From: Candidatus Methylobacter titanis
Lineage (GTDB): Bacteria > Pseudomonadota > Gammaproteobacteria > Methylococcales > Methylomonadaceae
NCBI GenBank assembly: GCA_029946125.1
Contig: JAQSDX010000018.1
Span: forward strand, 15,309-58,143
Direction of reading: 5' to 3'
DNA: 42,835 nucleotides
Shown: positions 1-8,647 of the stretch, one piece after another
Layout of the letters: the number at the start of each line of letters is the position of its first letter
Numbering within the stretch: position 1 is the stretch's first letter
Program-made: the position numbers and the translations under genes
The notes under the pieces: generated by a model
What the model was told of the DNA's origin: nothing
Seen by the model: only the letters and a program-made list of their open reading frames with translations
Databases searched by the model: none

Positions 1-354
1 CTTGGCTTCGGCTCTGGCTTGGGTGGCCGCCTCGGCTTTGGCTTGGGCTGCTTCCGCTTGTTTGGCTTCGGCTTTGGCCTGTGCGGCTGGCTCGGCCTCT
101 TGATTAACTTCCGTTTCTTGCTTTATTGCTTCTTCAACCTGACTGTTCTCTTCCTTTGCAGGCTCTGCGATAGCCTCAGCCGGATTTTTAACGGTGGCTT
201 CATCAACAATTTCAGCATGAATAATCTCCGGCGCTGCTTCCGATTCTATTTTTTCTGGCTTTATCAGAGCACTTAAAGCAAACAGACCTAAAATCGTAAG
301 GTGCAAAGCCAAGGCCAGAATGACAGGCCATGTAAATTTCCTTTTACTATCCAT
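1..354 (-). CDS. tolA: TolA, N-terminal part (cut by window edge)
   Basis: Inner-membrane linker of the Tol-Pal system, which couples TolQR force generation to outer-membrane constriction at division. The visible 118 codons start MDSKRKFTWPVILALALHL, a short basic N-terminus followed by one membrane anchor (about residues 8-28). An acidic stretch and then an Ala/Lys/Glu/Gln-rich segment follow (repeated AKAEA-type motifs), typical of the long helical TolA domain II. The C-terminal domain lies beyond the window. The start lies 6 bp after the tolR stop, consistent with a tolQ-tolR-tolA operon. The codon frame stays open to base 1. Confidence 0.9.
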   Translation of the reverse strand, partial: MDSKRKFTWPVILALALHLTILGLFALSALIKPEKIESEAAPEIIHAEIVDEATVKNPAEAIAEPAKEENSQVEEAIKQETEVNQEAEPAAQAKAEAKQAEAAQAKAEAATQARAEAK

Positions 355-360
355 CGAAAT

Positions 361-804
361 TTATTGTTCGCTCGACTTAGTCATTAAACCTACACTGGGC
401 ACACCGGCATTTTTTAATCCCGCCATTAGCGTAACCACGACACCATATTCAATACCCTTATAGGCTCCGATTAAAATCTGGGTTTTCGGTTTGTTATTTA
501 ATACCGCCATCACTCGGGCCTCCACTTCTTCACGCTGTATCTGCTCAGGTTCCTGATCATCAACAGTAATAAAATATTGGCTCTGTTCATTGATGGATAT
601 AACCACAGGTAAGTTATCGCCTTCCGATTCTACGGTTGCCGATTCTGCTTGCGGAAGCTCGACTTCCACGCCTGTTTGCAACATTGGCGTTGTTATCATG
701 AAAATAATCAACAGCACTAAAGTCACGTCAATGTAGGGAACCACATTGATTTCTGCCATAGGCTTCCTGCGCCCATTTTTTCTGCCCATTTGTGGAGCGC
801 TCAT
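361..804 (-). CDS. tolR: TolR, Tol-Pal proton-channel subunit
   Basis: ExbD/TolR-family inner-membrane protein that forms the proton-driven motor with TolQ. It is 147 residues long: a short cytoplasmic N-terminus (AEINVVPYIDV), one membrane helix with the conserved proton-carrying Asp at residue 26, and a periplasmic domain. The order and the 4-bp ATGA overlap with tolQ indicate translational coupling. Length is normal for the family. Confidence 0.95.
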   Translation of the reverse strand: MSAPQMGRKNGRRKPMAEINVVPYIDVTLVLLIIFMITTPMLQTGVEVELPQAESATVESEGDNLPVVISINEQSQYFITVDDQEPEQIQREEVEARVMAVLNNKPKTQILIGAYKGIEYGVVVTLMAGLKNAGVPSVGLMTKSSEQ

Positions 805-1478
805 TTTTGATGTGCCTGCCGTTGTAACAATACGACGAACTCTTCAACAAATAACTCATATCGCCCGGTCAATCTGTCCAGTCGAGTAGAAAAGCGGTTA
901 TACGCAATAACGGCAGGGATTGCGGCAAACAAACCTATGGCTGTTGCGATCAATGCTTCGGCAATACCCGGTGCGACTTGCGCCAAGGTTGCCTGTTTGA
1001 CATTACCTAACGACATGAAGGAATTCATGATGCCCCAGACTGTACCGAATAAACCGATGTAAGGACTGATCGAACCGACTGTGGCAAGAAAGGCCAGATG
1101 CTCATCCAGCCGCTCCAATTCACGCGATAATTCGATACGCATGACTCGCTGCGCACTTTCAACCTGCACGCCGGGTTCTACATTACCGGCCTGGCGCATT
1201 CGGGAAAATTCTTTATATCCGGCCAGGAATATTTTTTCTATGCCTTCCGGCTCAAAATCCTTGGCCGCCAACTTTCGATAAAGCTCGGCCAATACCAGGC
1301 CCGACCAAAACTGTTGTTCGAATTCATCGGTGATTTCAATCGCCCGATTAAGCTCTTTGCGTTTGCTGAAAATAAAGGTCCATGATGACACCGATGCGGC
1401 CAGTAATATCACCATGACGAATTGAACGACAAAGCTGGCTTCTTTAATTAAATGGAAAAGCGATAAATCAGTATTCAT
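801..1478 (-). CDS. tolQ: TolQ, Tol-Pal motor subunit
   Basis: MotA/TolQ/ExbB-family proton channel protein, 225 residues. One membrane helix is near the N-terminus (about 15-35), followed by a cytoplasmic domain. Two further helices lie around 135-160 and 170-195, with the conserved segments SISPYIGLFGTVWGIM and IAEALIATAIGLFAAIPAV. The ATG overlaps the ybgC stop by one base (TAATG), and the 3' end overlaps tolR by four, so ybgC-tolQ-tolR-tolA is one operon. Confidence 0.96.
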   Translation of the reverse strand: MNTDLSLFHLIKEASFVVQFVMVILLAASVSSWTFIFSKRKELNRAIEITDEFEQQFWSGLVLAELYRKLAAKDFEPEGIEKIFLAGYKEFSRMRQAGNVEPGVQVESAQRVMRIELSRELERLDEHLAFLATVGSISPYIGLFGTVWGIMNSFMSLGNVKQATLAQVAPGIAEALIATAIGLFAAIPAVIAYNRFSTRLDRLTGRYELFVEEFVVLLQRQAHQK

Positions 1479-1882
1479 TAATGTTGTACTCTAAGTGCTC
1501 TAAATAAAATTTCGGGAATGGCTTTAGGACGCAGGGTTTGTGCATCCAAACAGGCAATTTTAACACTGCCCTTGCACAAAATATCATCGCCTCGCGTTAC
1601 AACTTGCTCAAAAATAAGGCTGACTTTTTTAGCCAGACTCACTTTTGCACTCACTTGCAGTTGCTGGTTAAACCGGGCGGGACTTAAATAATCGACCTGC
1701 ACGGAACGTACTACAAAAATAATGCTTTCATTGGCAATCAGATCATCCTGTTCATAGCCCATGGCTCTGAGCATTTCGGTTCTGGCCCGTTCGAAAAATT
1801 TCAGGTAGTTAGCGTAAAACACCACCCCGCCTGCATCGGTGTCTTCGTAATAAACGCGCACCGGCCAAATAAAATCGTTCAT
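1478..1882 (-). CDS. ybgC: YbgC acyl-CoA thioesterase of the tol-pal cluster
   Basis: Hotdog-fold 4-hydroxybenzoyl-CoA thioesterase-like enzyme of 134 residues. The family's catalytic Asp is in the N-terminal motif VYYEDTDAGGVVFYANYLKF, followed by FERARTEMLR. Family members hydrolyse acyl-CoA thioesters and are the standard first gene of tol-pal operons; the physiological substrate is not settled. It lies 10 bp downstream of ruvB and shares one base with tolQ. Confidence 0.93.
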   Translation of the reverse strand: MNDFIWPVRVYYEDTDAGGVVFYANYLKFFERARTEMLRAMGYEQDDLIANESIIFVVRSVQVDYLSPARFNQQLQVSAKVSLAKKVSLIFEQVVTRGDDILCKGSVKIACLDAQTLRPKAIPEILFRALRVQH

Positions 1883-1892
1883 ATCCGTTTAA

Positions 1893-2927
1893 TTATTCAA
1901 ACAAATCTTCGGACACACCCAAATGTTTTGGCGGCTGCAAGCCAAAATGCAAGTACGCATTTTGGGTGACTACACGGCCGCGAGGTGTGCGCATAATAAA
2001 TCCCTGTTGCAGCAAATACGGTTCCACGACATCTTCAATGGTACCCCGTTCTTCACTGATTGCAGCGGCTAACGTATCCAGTCCTACCGGCCCACCGGCA
2101 AAGCCTTCAATCATAGCCATAAGCAGTTTGCGGTCTAAGGAATCAAAACCGTTATTATCCACTTTCAACATTTCCAATGCCTTAAAGGACAACTCCTCAG
2201 TAATCGTGCCATTGCCTTTTACTTCCGCATAGTCCCGCACCCGACGCAACAATCGATTTGCAATTCGGGGCGTTCCGCGAGAACGACGGGCTATTTCATA
2301 AGCGCCGCGCTGTTCCATTTCGATACCCAGCACTTTGGCTGATCGCAGCGCAATACTCGCCAACTCATCAACCGTATAAAATTCCAAGCGCTGAACGATG
2401 CCAAAACGATCACGTAACGGCGATGTCATCAGGCCGGCACGAGTGGTCGCGCCTACCAGGGTAAAAGGCGGCAAATCCAGCTTGATAGAGCGCGCGGCAG
2501 GGCCTTCGCCTATCATCAGATCAAGCTGATAATCTTCCATGGCCGGATATAAAATCTCTTCAACCGCCGGACTTAAGCGATGTATTTCATCGATAAACAA
2601 CACATCATGCGGTTCAAGATTAGTCAGCAATGCGGCAAGATCACCGGCTTTATCCAGTACAGGGCCGGATGTTTGGCGGATTTTAACACACATTTCGGCG
2701 GCGATAATATTAGCTAGCGTCGTTTTCCCCAAACCGGGCGGGCCGAAAATCAACACATGATCCAAGGCTTCTTTTCGTGCCGTTGCCGCCTGAATGAAAA
2801 TCTCCATTTGCTCGCGCAATTCTTGCTGACCGATGTAATCGGCCAGGCGTTTGGGTCGGATAGCACGATCCTGACGTTCTTCATCGGCATGGCTGGTGGC
2901 GGTCACCATGCGGTCGCTTTCAATCAT
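1893..2927 (-). CDS. ruvB: RuvB, Holliday-junction branch-migration ATPase
   Basis: AAA+ helicase motor of the RuvAB complex, 344 residues. Visible motifs are Walker [10 protein letters not shown] (about 62-70), Walker B with FIDEIHRL (about 111-118), the sensor-1 region [20 protein letters not shown], and the C-terminal winged helix ending in QPPKHLG. The first ATG overlaps the ruvA stop by 4 bp. Length and context (ruvC-ruvA-ruvB) are standard. Confidence 0.97.
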   Translation of the reverse strand: MIESDRMVTATSHADEERQDRAIRPKRLADYIGQQELREQMEIFIQAATARKEALDHVLIFGPPGLGKTTLANIIAAEMCVKIRQTSGPVLDKAGDLAALLTNLEPHDVLFIDEIHRLSPAVEEILYPAMEDYQLDLMIGEGPAARSIKLDLPPFTLVGATTRAGLMTSPLRDRFGIVQRLEFYTVDELASIALRSAKVLGIEMEQRGAYEIARRSRGTPRIANRLLRRVRDYAEVKGNGTITEELSFKALEMLKVDNNGFDSLDRKLLMAMIEGFAGGPVGLDTLAAAISEERGTIEDVVEPYLLQQGFIMRTPRGRVVTQNAYLHFGLQPPKHLGVSEDLFE

Positions 2928-3535
2928 CTGACCAAACCTTGTAATGCCAGTCGGATAATGTCTTCACAGCTTTTGCCTTCAACACTGATATTTTGCACCA
3001 TTTTTCCGGCATCCAGCGGCTTATAGCCCAGAGAACACAAGGCGCTGATGGCTTCCTGTTTGGGGTTATTGACCCGTTGTATTTTATCGCCGCCGACTGC
3101 TGATGAATCGACCGAATCGGTTGAATCACTCAAGTCCGGCAACCGGTCGCGCATTTCAATCACCAGACGTTCGGCCGTTTTTTTACCGACGCCCGGCAAG
3201 CGCACCAAGGCTTGGGTATCATTATTATGAATGCAGCGATGGAATTCTTCGGCACTCTGCCCCGATAAAATGGCCAACGCCAGCTTAGGGCCGACGCCAT
3301 TGACCTTGATCAGGGTTCTGAACATAGCCCGATCCGCTTCGGTTGAAAACCCGAATAGGATTTGCGCATCTTCCCGAACCACCAGATGCGTATGCAGCAT
3401 AATCTCGGAACCGATAGCGGGCAGATTATAAAAAGTCGTCATCGGCGCCTCGACTTCATAGCCGACGCCATTCACGTCGAGCATCAACAATGGCGGCGCT
3501 TTAAACGCCAGTTTGCCGCGCAGAAAACCGATCAT
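2924..3535 (-). CDS. ruvA: RuvA, Holliday-junction binding subunit
   Basis: Tetrameric DNA-binding partner of RuvB, 203 residues from the chosen start. The reading frame is open further upstream, but RuvA proteins begin MIGxLRGKL. The ATG encoding [11 protein letters not shown] at 3535 overlaps the ruvC stop (ATGA), so the extra 18 upstream residues are not used. It has an N-terminal OB fold, two helix-hairpin-helix motifs ([14 protein letters not shown] and [14 protein letters not shown]), and a C-terminal RuvB-contact domain with LGYKPLDA. Confidence 0.96.
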   Translation of the reverse strand: MIGFLRGKLAFKAPPLLMLDVNGVGYEVEAPMTTFYNLPAIGSEIMLHTHLVVREDAQILFGFSTEADRAMFRTLIKVNGVGPKLALAILSGQSAEEFHRCIHNNDTQALVRLPGVGKKTAERLVIEMRDRLPDLSDSTDSVDSSAVGGDKIQRVNNPKQEAISALCSLGYKPLDAGKMVQNISVEGKSCEDIIRLALQGLVR

Positions 3536-4029
3536 CGCAACAAGCCCTGCTGCAACCGCTGTGCAGTTTGCTGATAATGGGCATGACAAATGCTGATACC
3601 CAGCGCATCGCTGGCATCGATCTGCAACTCACCTTGAATATTTAACAGAATTTTCACCATGTGCTGAACCTGTGTTTTTTCGGCGCTGCCTTTGCCCACC
3701 ACCGCTTGCTTGACTTGCCGGGCCGCATATTCAAACACCGGCAAACCGGCGGTATGAACCGCACAAATTGCCGCTCCACGCGCCTGACCCAACTTGAGTG
3801 CTGAATCGGCATTTTTATGCATAAATACTTGCTCTATGGCCATTTGTTCAGGTTGATAGCGTTCGACAACTTCGACAATGCCGTCAAATATTTGCTTCAG
3901 CCGATCAGGAAAATAATCGACTTTAATCCGAATACAGCCGCTGGCTATGTATTGATAACCGTGCGCTGAGTCTTCTATAATGCCGTAACCGGTTATTCTG
4001 GAACCGGGGTCTATCCCTAAAATTCGCAT
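3532..4029 (-). CDS. ruvC: RuvC, Holliday-junction resolvase
   Basis: Endonuclease that cuts Holliday junctions after RuvAB branch migration, 165 residues. The four acidic catalytic residues are visible: Asp7 ([12 protein letters not shown]), Glu66 (AIEQVF), Asp138 and Asp141 ([12 protein letters not shown]). It is the first gene of ruvC-ruvA-ruvB and overlaps ruvA by 4 bp. A repeat-containing spacer of 136 bp separates it from yebC. Confidence 0.97.
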   Translation of the reverse strand: MRILGIDPGSRITGYGIIEDSAHGYQYIASGCIRIKVDYFPDRLKQIFDGIVEVVERYQPEQMAIEQVFMHKNADSALKLGQARGAAICAVHTAGLPVFEYAARQVKQAVVGKGSAEKTQVQHMVKILLNIQGELQIDASDALGISICHAHYQQTAQRLQQGLLR

Positions 4030-4049
4030 CAGCTATTAATTAAGTTCCT

Positions 4050-4147
4050 TGTTCCCATTCGTTGAGTCGAAACCCGGTAATGGACGCGCTGAGTCCTGTG
4101 TTTGCAAGGCCTATACTCGACACTCCCGGCGCAGCGCGTGGGAACGA
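4050..4147. repeat. MITE/REP-like element between yebC and ruvC
   Basis: A ~98-bp stretch bounded by inverted GTTCCCA (4051-4057) and TGGGAAC (4139-4145), with further short complementary segments around GAGTCGA and CTCGACACTC. It has no plausible coding content. The GTTCCCA-type ends resemble the shorter palindrome at 37954-37979, which suggests a dispersed repeat family. Mobility is inferred only from this resemblance. Confidence 0.45.
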
Positions 4148-4165
4148 GACAGCCCTTAGCCTAAA

Positions 4166-4912
4166 TTATTCCAGCCCATCCATAATTTCGTCGCTAATAT
4201 CCGCATTGGAATAAACATTCTGCACGTCATCCAGATCTTCCAACCGGTCTATCAAACGCATCATCTTTTCCGCGCCATCGACATCCAGTTCAGCCAGGGT
4301 TGCCGCCTGCATGGTAACTTCGGCATTATCCGGCGTAAAACCTGCGGCAATCAACGCATCTTTGACTTCCAGATAGCTTTCCGGCGTGGTCATCACATCC
4401 ACCGAACCATCGTCATTGACGATGACATCTTCCGCCCCGGCTTCCAAAGCCGCCTCCATCAGCGCATCCTCATCAACCGAAGGCGCATAACTGAGAATAC
4501 CGATTTTACTAAATAGATAAGCCACGGAACCGTCTGTGCCCAAGTTGCCGCCCGCTTTAGAAAAAGCATGACGCACTTCGCCGACAGTGCGGTTACGATT
4601 ATCGGTCAGACAGTCGACCATAACCGCCGTGCCGCCAGGACCGTAACCTTCATAACGAACGACTTCGTAACTAACACCTTCTAAAGCGCCGGACGCTTTT
4701 TTGATCGCGGTATCAATGGTATCGCGGCGCATATTGGCACCCAAAGCTTTATCAACCGCAGTGCGTAAAGTCGGATTGCTTGCCGCATCAGGCCCACTGG
4801 TTTTTACTGCTACCGTTATTTCCCGCAGCATTTTAGTGAAAATTTTGCCGCGTTTAGCATCCTGCCCTGCTTTACGATGCTTGATATTAGCCCATTTACT
4901 ATGCCCAGCCAT
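4166..4912 (-). CDS. yebC: YebC/PmpR-family protein
   Basis: 248-residue member of the TACO1/YebC family, beginning [25 protein letters not shown], the family signature. Members have been described as DNA-binding transcriptional regulators and, more recently, as ribosome-associated factors that help translate proline-rich stretches. Three domains and normal length are present. A strong AAGAGAGAG ribosome-binding site precedes the ATG. Its place upstream of ruvCAB is conserved in gammaproteobacteria. Confidence 0.95.
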   Translation of the reverse strand: MAGHSKWANIKHRKAGQDAKRGKIFTKMLREITVAVKTSGPDAASNPTLRTAVDKALGANMRRDTIDTAIKKASGALEGVSYEVVRYEGYGPGGTAVMVDCLTDNRNRTVGEVRHAFSKAGGNLGTDGSVAYLFSKIGILSYAPSVDEDALMEAALEAGAEDVIVNDDGSVDVMTTPESYLEVKDALIAAGFTPDNAEVTMQAATLAELDVDGAEKMMRLIDRLEDLDDVQNVYSNADISDEIMDGLE

Positions 4913-4950
4913 TGTCTCTCTCTTAAAGTACAGTTAAATTAATCGGTCGT

Positions 4951-5589
4951 TTATATAATATGCGCCAGTATTGACACCAAGGTCGGTTCAGCGCTATAAA
5001 AATCGGCTTGTTCGCGAACCACCTGCCGATCAACCACGCCGCCAAAGCCGATCACAACGGCTCCGGCCTGCTTGGCTTCCATATCGGTGTTGCCGTCGCC
5101 CACCATAGCCAGTGAGCCTTGCGCCTTAAATGTGCCCACAATAACGGCTTTGCCGCCCGATCTGGCCAACGGCGAGTTCTGGTCATAATCGCGATAACTG
5201 CCGTCTGCATTGAAATAAATATCGACTGCGTGAACCTGAGTTTCCGGCACACCTAAAACCCGTGCCAGCGGCAAAATAGCCTGACGGAGGCCGCCGCTGA
5301 TAATGTGCAGCTCCTTGCCGAGCGCAGTTAAGGTCTCAAATACTTCTTTAGCGCCATCGACGATCTGCTCGATATACAAATCAGCCAGCCAGTCGATGCT
5401 GGCCTGATTCGGCCTGATCAGCGACAAACGTTGTTCATAGACGGCTTCCAGCAGCACTTCGCCATTCATTGCCGCATTGGTCAATCTGGACATTTCCTCG
5501 CCCAAGCCGACACGCCGGGCGAGTTCGTCTATGCCTTCTATTTTGCTTAAGGTGCTGTCGCAATCAAAGCAGATGACCTCAAAACTCAT
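4951..5589 (-). CDS. serB: Phosphoserine phosphatase-like HAD hydrolase (SerB)
   Basis: HAD-superfamily phosphatase of 212 residues. Motif I is DCDST with nucleophile Asp9 and acid/base Asp11, motif II is IISGGLRQ, and motif III is VGDGNTDM. It would dephosphorylate O-phosphoserine to L-serine, the last step of serine synthesis. Its ATG overlaps the serA stop (ATGA), pairing the first and last enzymes of the pathway. It is somewhat short for SerB and lacks an N-terminal ACT domain. Confidence 0.88.
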   Translation of the reverse strand: MSFEVICFDCDSTLSKIEGIDELARRVGLGEEMSRLTNAAMNGEVLLEAVYEQRLSLIRPNQASIDWLADLYIEQIVDGAKEVFETLTALGKELHIISGGLRQAILPLARVLGVPETQVHAVDIYFNADGSYRDYDQNSPLARSGGKAVIVGTFKAQGSLAMVGDGNTDMEAKQAGAVVIGFGGVVDRQVVREQADFYSAEPTLVSILAHII

Positions 5590-7169
5590 AAGTTAATCTG
5601 GATAGCCTTGTGTACCGCAGGAATAAGACACAACTGCTGCAATAAATCGTCTGTCAATGGCTCGGAAACGCTGATAACCGCCATCGCCCGCTGCTGTTCA
5701 TCCGCCGTACCCACCTGCATCCTGGAGATATTGATATTGGCATTACCCAGCACACTGCTGATTGCCGAGATAACGCCCGGCTTGTCGTCATGCTGGGTCA
5801 CTAATAAGGTGCCTTCGGGTACCACTTCAATATCAAACTGGTCAATACAAACCAGACGCGGATGACAGCCGCCCAACAAGGTTCCTGCCAGCGTAATGGT
5901 TTGATCCCCGCAATGCCCGGTCACCTTGATCAGCGACAAATAATCCTGAGTTTCTTCGGTTTTCGATTCAACCAGAACAATGCCCTGGCGCTTGGCAATA
6001 TTTTCGGCGTTAACGCGGTTTACCGGTGTGGAAAATTGTCCGCTTAAAACACCGATTAAGGCAGCGACAGAAACCGGGCGCACTTCAACTTCTGCCGCCC
6101 TGCCCATTAACGCCACTTCGATTTTTTCTATCGGTTTGGTCGCCAGACCCACCAACACCTTGCCAAGAATATTGGCCAGCGTCATAAATTCGCGCGATTT
6201 TTTCAGCTCTTCGGCCGATACTCTAGGCAGGTTTAACGCATTAACCGCCTCCCCGGTCTTTAAAAAAGTAACCGCCTGACGGGCAATTTCGACGCTGACC
6301 GCGACCTGCGCTTCACTGGTCGACGCACCCAAATGCGGGGTAAAAACGATATTGTCCAATTCCAGCAACGGCGAGTTGGCCGGCGGTTCATTTTCATAAA
6401 CATCCAGCGCCGCACCGGCTATCTGGCCATTTTTCAAAACCTCATACAAAGCGGCTTCGTCAATCAAGCCGCCTCTGGCGCAGTTGATAATCATCGCTTC
6501 TTTTTTCATCGTCGCCAGCTGAGCGCTGCCAATAATGTTGCGGGTTTTTTCGATCAAAGGGCAATGCAGGGTCAGATAATCCGCCCTAGTCACCAGCTCT
6601 TCCAGACTGACCGATTCAACGCCCAGATCTGCAAATATTTCCGGTGCAACAAAGGGATCATAGGCAATTACCTGCATTTTCAGACCCAAACCGCGTTGCG
6701 AGACGATCCGGCCAATGGTGCCGAAACCCAATATCGCCAAGGTTTTATGAGCAATTTCAGAGCCCATCAACTTGGAGCGCTCCCACTTTCCGGCGCGAAT
6801 GGAGCGGTCAGCCTTAGGCAAATGCCGACTTAGCGACATCATATGCGCGACGGCCAATTCGGCAGTCGTGGTCGCATTGGCATCCGGCGTATTCATCACA
6901 ATAATGCCCAGTTCCGTTGCCGCAGGAATATCGACATTATCGACACCGATACCGGCACGACCTATCAGCTTTAGGTGCTTTGCCGCCTGCAACACTTTTT
7001 TGGTCACCTGGGTATCGCTACGAATCAACAGCGCATCGTAATCTCCGATGATACTGCATAGCTGCTCCTCATTAAGCCCAGTTTCAATATGAATTTGTAT
7101 GCCGGGCTGCTCGTTTAAATAATTGATACCAGCTTCTGCTAATTTGTCGGAAATAAGGATTTTTTTCAA
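5586..7169 (-). CDS. serA: D-3-phosphoglycerate dehydrogenase, long form (SerA)
   Basis: NAD-dependent first enzyme of serine biosynthesis, oxidising 3-phosphoglycerate. It has 527 residues, so it is the long type: substrate domain, Rossmann fold (GFGTIG at 148-153), an intervening ASB domain (about 320-450), and a C-terminal ACT domain for allosteric control (about 455-527, DKPGVISAISSVLG). Catalytic residues visible are Arg232, Glu261 and His279. It forms an operon with serB by a 4-bp overlap. The 99-bp gap to the upstream gene carries a hairpin. Confidence 0.96.
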   Translation of the reverse strand: MKKILISDKLAEAGINYLNEQPGIQIHIETGLNEEQLCSIIGDYDALLIRSDTQVTKKVLQAAKHLKLIGRAGIGVDNVDIPAATELGIIVMNTPDANATTTAELAVAHMMSLSRHLPKADRSIRAGKWERSKLMGSEIAHKTLAILGFGTIGRIVSQRGLGLKMQVIAYDPFVAPEIFADLGVESVSLEELVTRADYLTLHCPLIEKTRNIIGSAQLATMKKEAMIINCARGGLIDEAALYEVLKNGQIAGAALDVYENEPPANSPLLELDNIVFTPHLGASTSEAQVAVSVEIARQAVTFLKTGEAVNALNLPRVSAEELKKSREFMTLANILGKVLVGLATKPIEKIEVALMGRAAEVEVRPVSVAALIGVLSGQFSTPVNRVNAENIAKRQGIVLVESKTEETQDYLSLIKVTGHCGDQTITLAGTLLGGCHPRLVCIDQFDIEVVPEGTLLVTQHDDKPGVISAISSVLGNANINISRMQVGTADEQQRAMAVISVSEPLTDDLLQQLCLIPAVHKAIQINL

Positions 7170-7225
7170 AGGAATGCACCGGAAAAAGGTTATACGTTAA
7201 AAACAAAGTAGTTTAACAGGTTTAC

Positions 7226-7249
7226 CCGCAGGGCTGTTGCACCCTGCGG
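7226..7249. terminator. GC-rich hairpin between ldt and serA
   Basis: Perfect 8-bp stem CCGCAGGG/CCCTGCGG with an 8-nt loop, lying just downstream of the L,D-transpeptidase stop (minus strand). No strong T-tract follows on the minus strand, so it is at best a weak intrinsic terminator or an attenuating structure ahead of serA. Confidence 0.4.
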
Positions 7250-7268
7250 TTATTTACAATCTTCAGCC

Positions 7269-8363
7269 TTAGTCGCCCCGATAATAACCCGTTGGAGAAG
7301 GTTGACGCGCCGGTTTGGGAGCTGCTTGAGGCGCTTCCTCGGTTTGCACTCCCGCATCCGCATTTTCCAGCAACGGCAAGCGCTCATATATAGCTATAGG
7401 CTCGCCAGCCTGATTGGTAAGCGCCCGATTTAACGCTTTTTGATCAAAACCAGGCATTTCAGTTACCGACTGACTTCCGGCATATACGTCATCTCTGGCG
7501 AGATTACCGGCCTTTTCAATTAACCCGAGCGCTACGGCGAAACGCTGTTCCAGCGTGGTCTCCTCACCCTCCAAATCAGGATGCGCTTCCACATAAAGAA
7601 CATTATCCAGCCAGCCAACCTTGATAGGTTGCTTAACGATATAGACTGGCGTTCCGACTGCGACCATATCGTATAACTCCTCGACATCTTTAGGATACAT
7701 ACGAACGCAGCCATGGGTTATCTGCATGCCTATGCCATGAATCTTGTCAACATCGGTACCGTGTATCCGGTATTCTCCCGGCAGCGCCAGATGCAGTGCG
7801 CGCGTACCCAGCGGATTATTCGGCCCTGGCGCAACAACAACCGGCAAAGGATCGCCATTCGCCGCATGTTCGCGTCTGATTGATTCGGGCGGATGCCATG
7901 AAGGGTTCATAATTTTCCGGGTAATTCTGGTTTTACCCAGCGGTGTCTTCCAATCCTGCCTACCGACGCCATGCGCATAAGACATAACCTGCTTAGGCGC
8001 TTCACCCTTTTTAGTCGGCGGGTAATAATACATACGGTATTCGGAGATATTTAAGGTAATTCCGTCATGAGGCGAATCCGGCAAAATACGCTTATTGGAT
8101 AAACGAACAATCTCGCCTTTTTTAACCAGCCAACGATCAATATCGGGGTTTAACCTGACTATTTCTGTCTGCCCCAAAAGAAAGCGGCGTGCCACATCCA
8201 ATAACGTTTCGTCCTCATCTGTATGGGCTAAAGGTATACCATCAGGGTATTGAGTGATGACGCTATCCTGAGTGTTTTCAGGCATAGCATAGGTCGTAGC
8301 ATTTGCATGACCGCCAATAACGGACAGTAAGATAGTAAAGCTAAGTAGTGCGCGAATATTCAT
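7269..8363 (-). CDS. Periplasmic L,D-transpeptidase (YkuD family)
   Basis: Peptidoglycan or lipoprotein cross-linking enzyme. The start is placed at the ATG giving MNIRALLSFTILLSVIGGHANA, a clear signal peptide preceded by a GAGAAA ribosome-binding site; a longer upstream frame (19 more residues) lacks this. Residues about 43-90 form a LysM-like segment. The YkuD catalytic domain spans about 100-260 with the active-site motif THGCVRM (Cys219). The C-terminal ~100 residues are a family extension ending in a Pro/Ala-rich tail. Resembles the ErfK/YbiS/YcfS group. Whether it makes 3-3 cross-links or attaches Lpp cannot be told. Confidence 0.92.
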   Translation of the reverse strand: MNIRALLSFTILLSVIGGHANATTYAMPENTQDSVITQYPDGIPLAHTDEDETLLDVARRFLLGQTEIVRLNPDIDRWLVKKGEIVRLSNKRILPDSPHDGITLNISEYRMYYYPPTKKGEAPKQVMSYAHGVGRQDWKTPLGKTRITRKIMNPSWHPPESIRREHAANGDPLPVVVAPGPNNPLGTRALHLALPGEYRIHGTDVDKIHGIGMQITHGCVRMYPKDVEELYDMVAVGTPVYIVKQPIKVGWLDNVLYVEAHPDLEGEETTLEQRFAVALGLIEKAGNLARDDVYAGSQSVTEMPGFDQKALNRALTNQAGEPIAIYERLPLLENADAGVQTEEAPQAAPKPARQPSPTGYYRGD

Positions 8364-8512
8364 TGCGATAAATTTCTCAGAAACACAATATAAAAAATAA
8401 TAACTGTTTTCAACAACCAACGTTGTTTGCCAGTTGTAGGCGTAGATAAATCCGCACCTAATATAGACAATCCCCAGCTAAACACCAAGATCTGCCCCTA
8501 TAAAAAACCGAC

Positions 8513-8518
8513 TATAAT
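8513..8518 (+). promoter_or_regulatory. Possible -10 box for the permease gene
   Basis: A perfect TATAAT lies 135 bp upstream of the chosen permease start, in the 284-bp divergent region shared with the L,D-transpeptidase gene. No convincing -35 sits 16-18 bp upstream. The upstream in-frame ATG at 8522 lies only 4 bp after this box and so would be nearly leaderless. Confidence 0.4.
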
Positions 8519-8647
8519 ATCATGTCAGACTGGCTTAAGCATAATTTAGCTGGCATTCTTGGGCTTATTTTGGGAATTATCGCCATTAGCCCTATAATTC
8601 AATTAATACAACACATTACCTTCAATCCAATCACAAGAGATCGCCCC

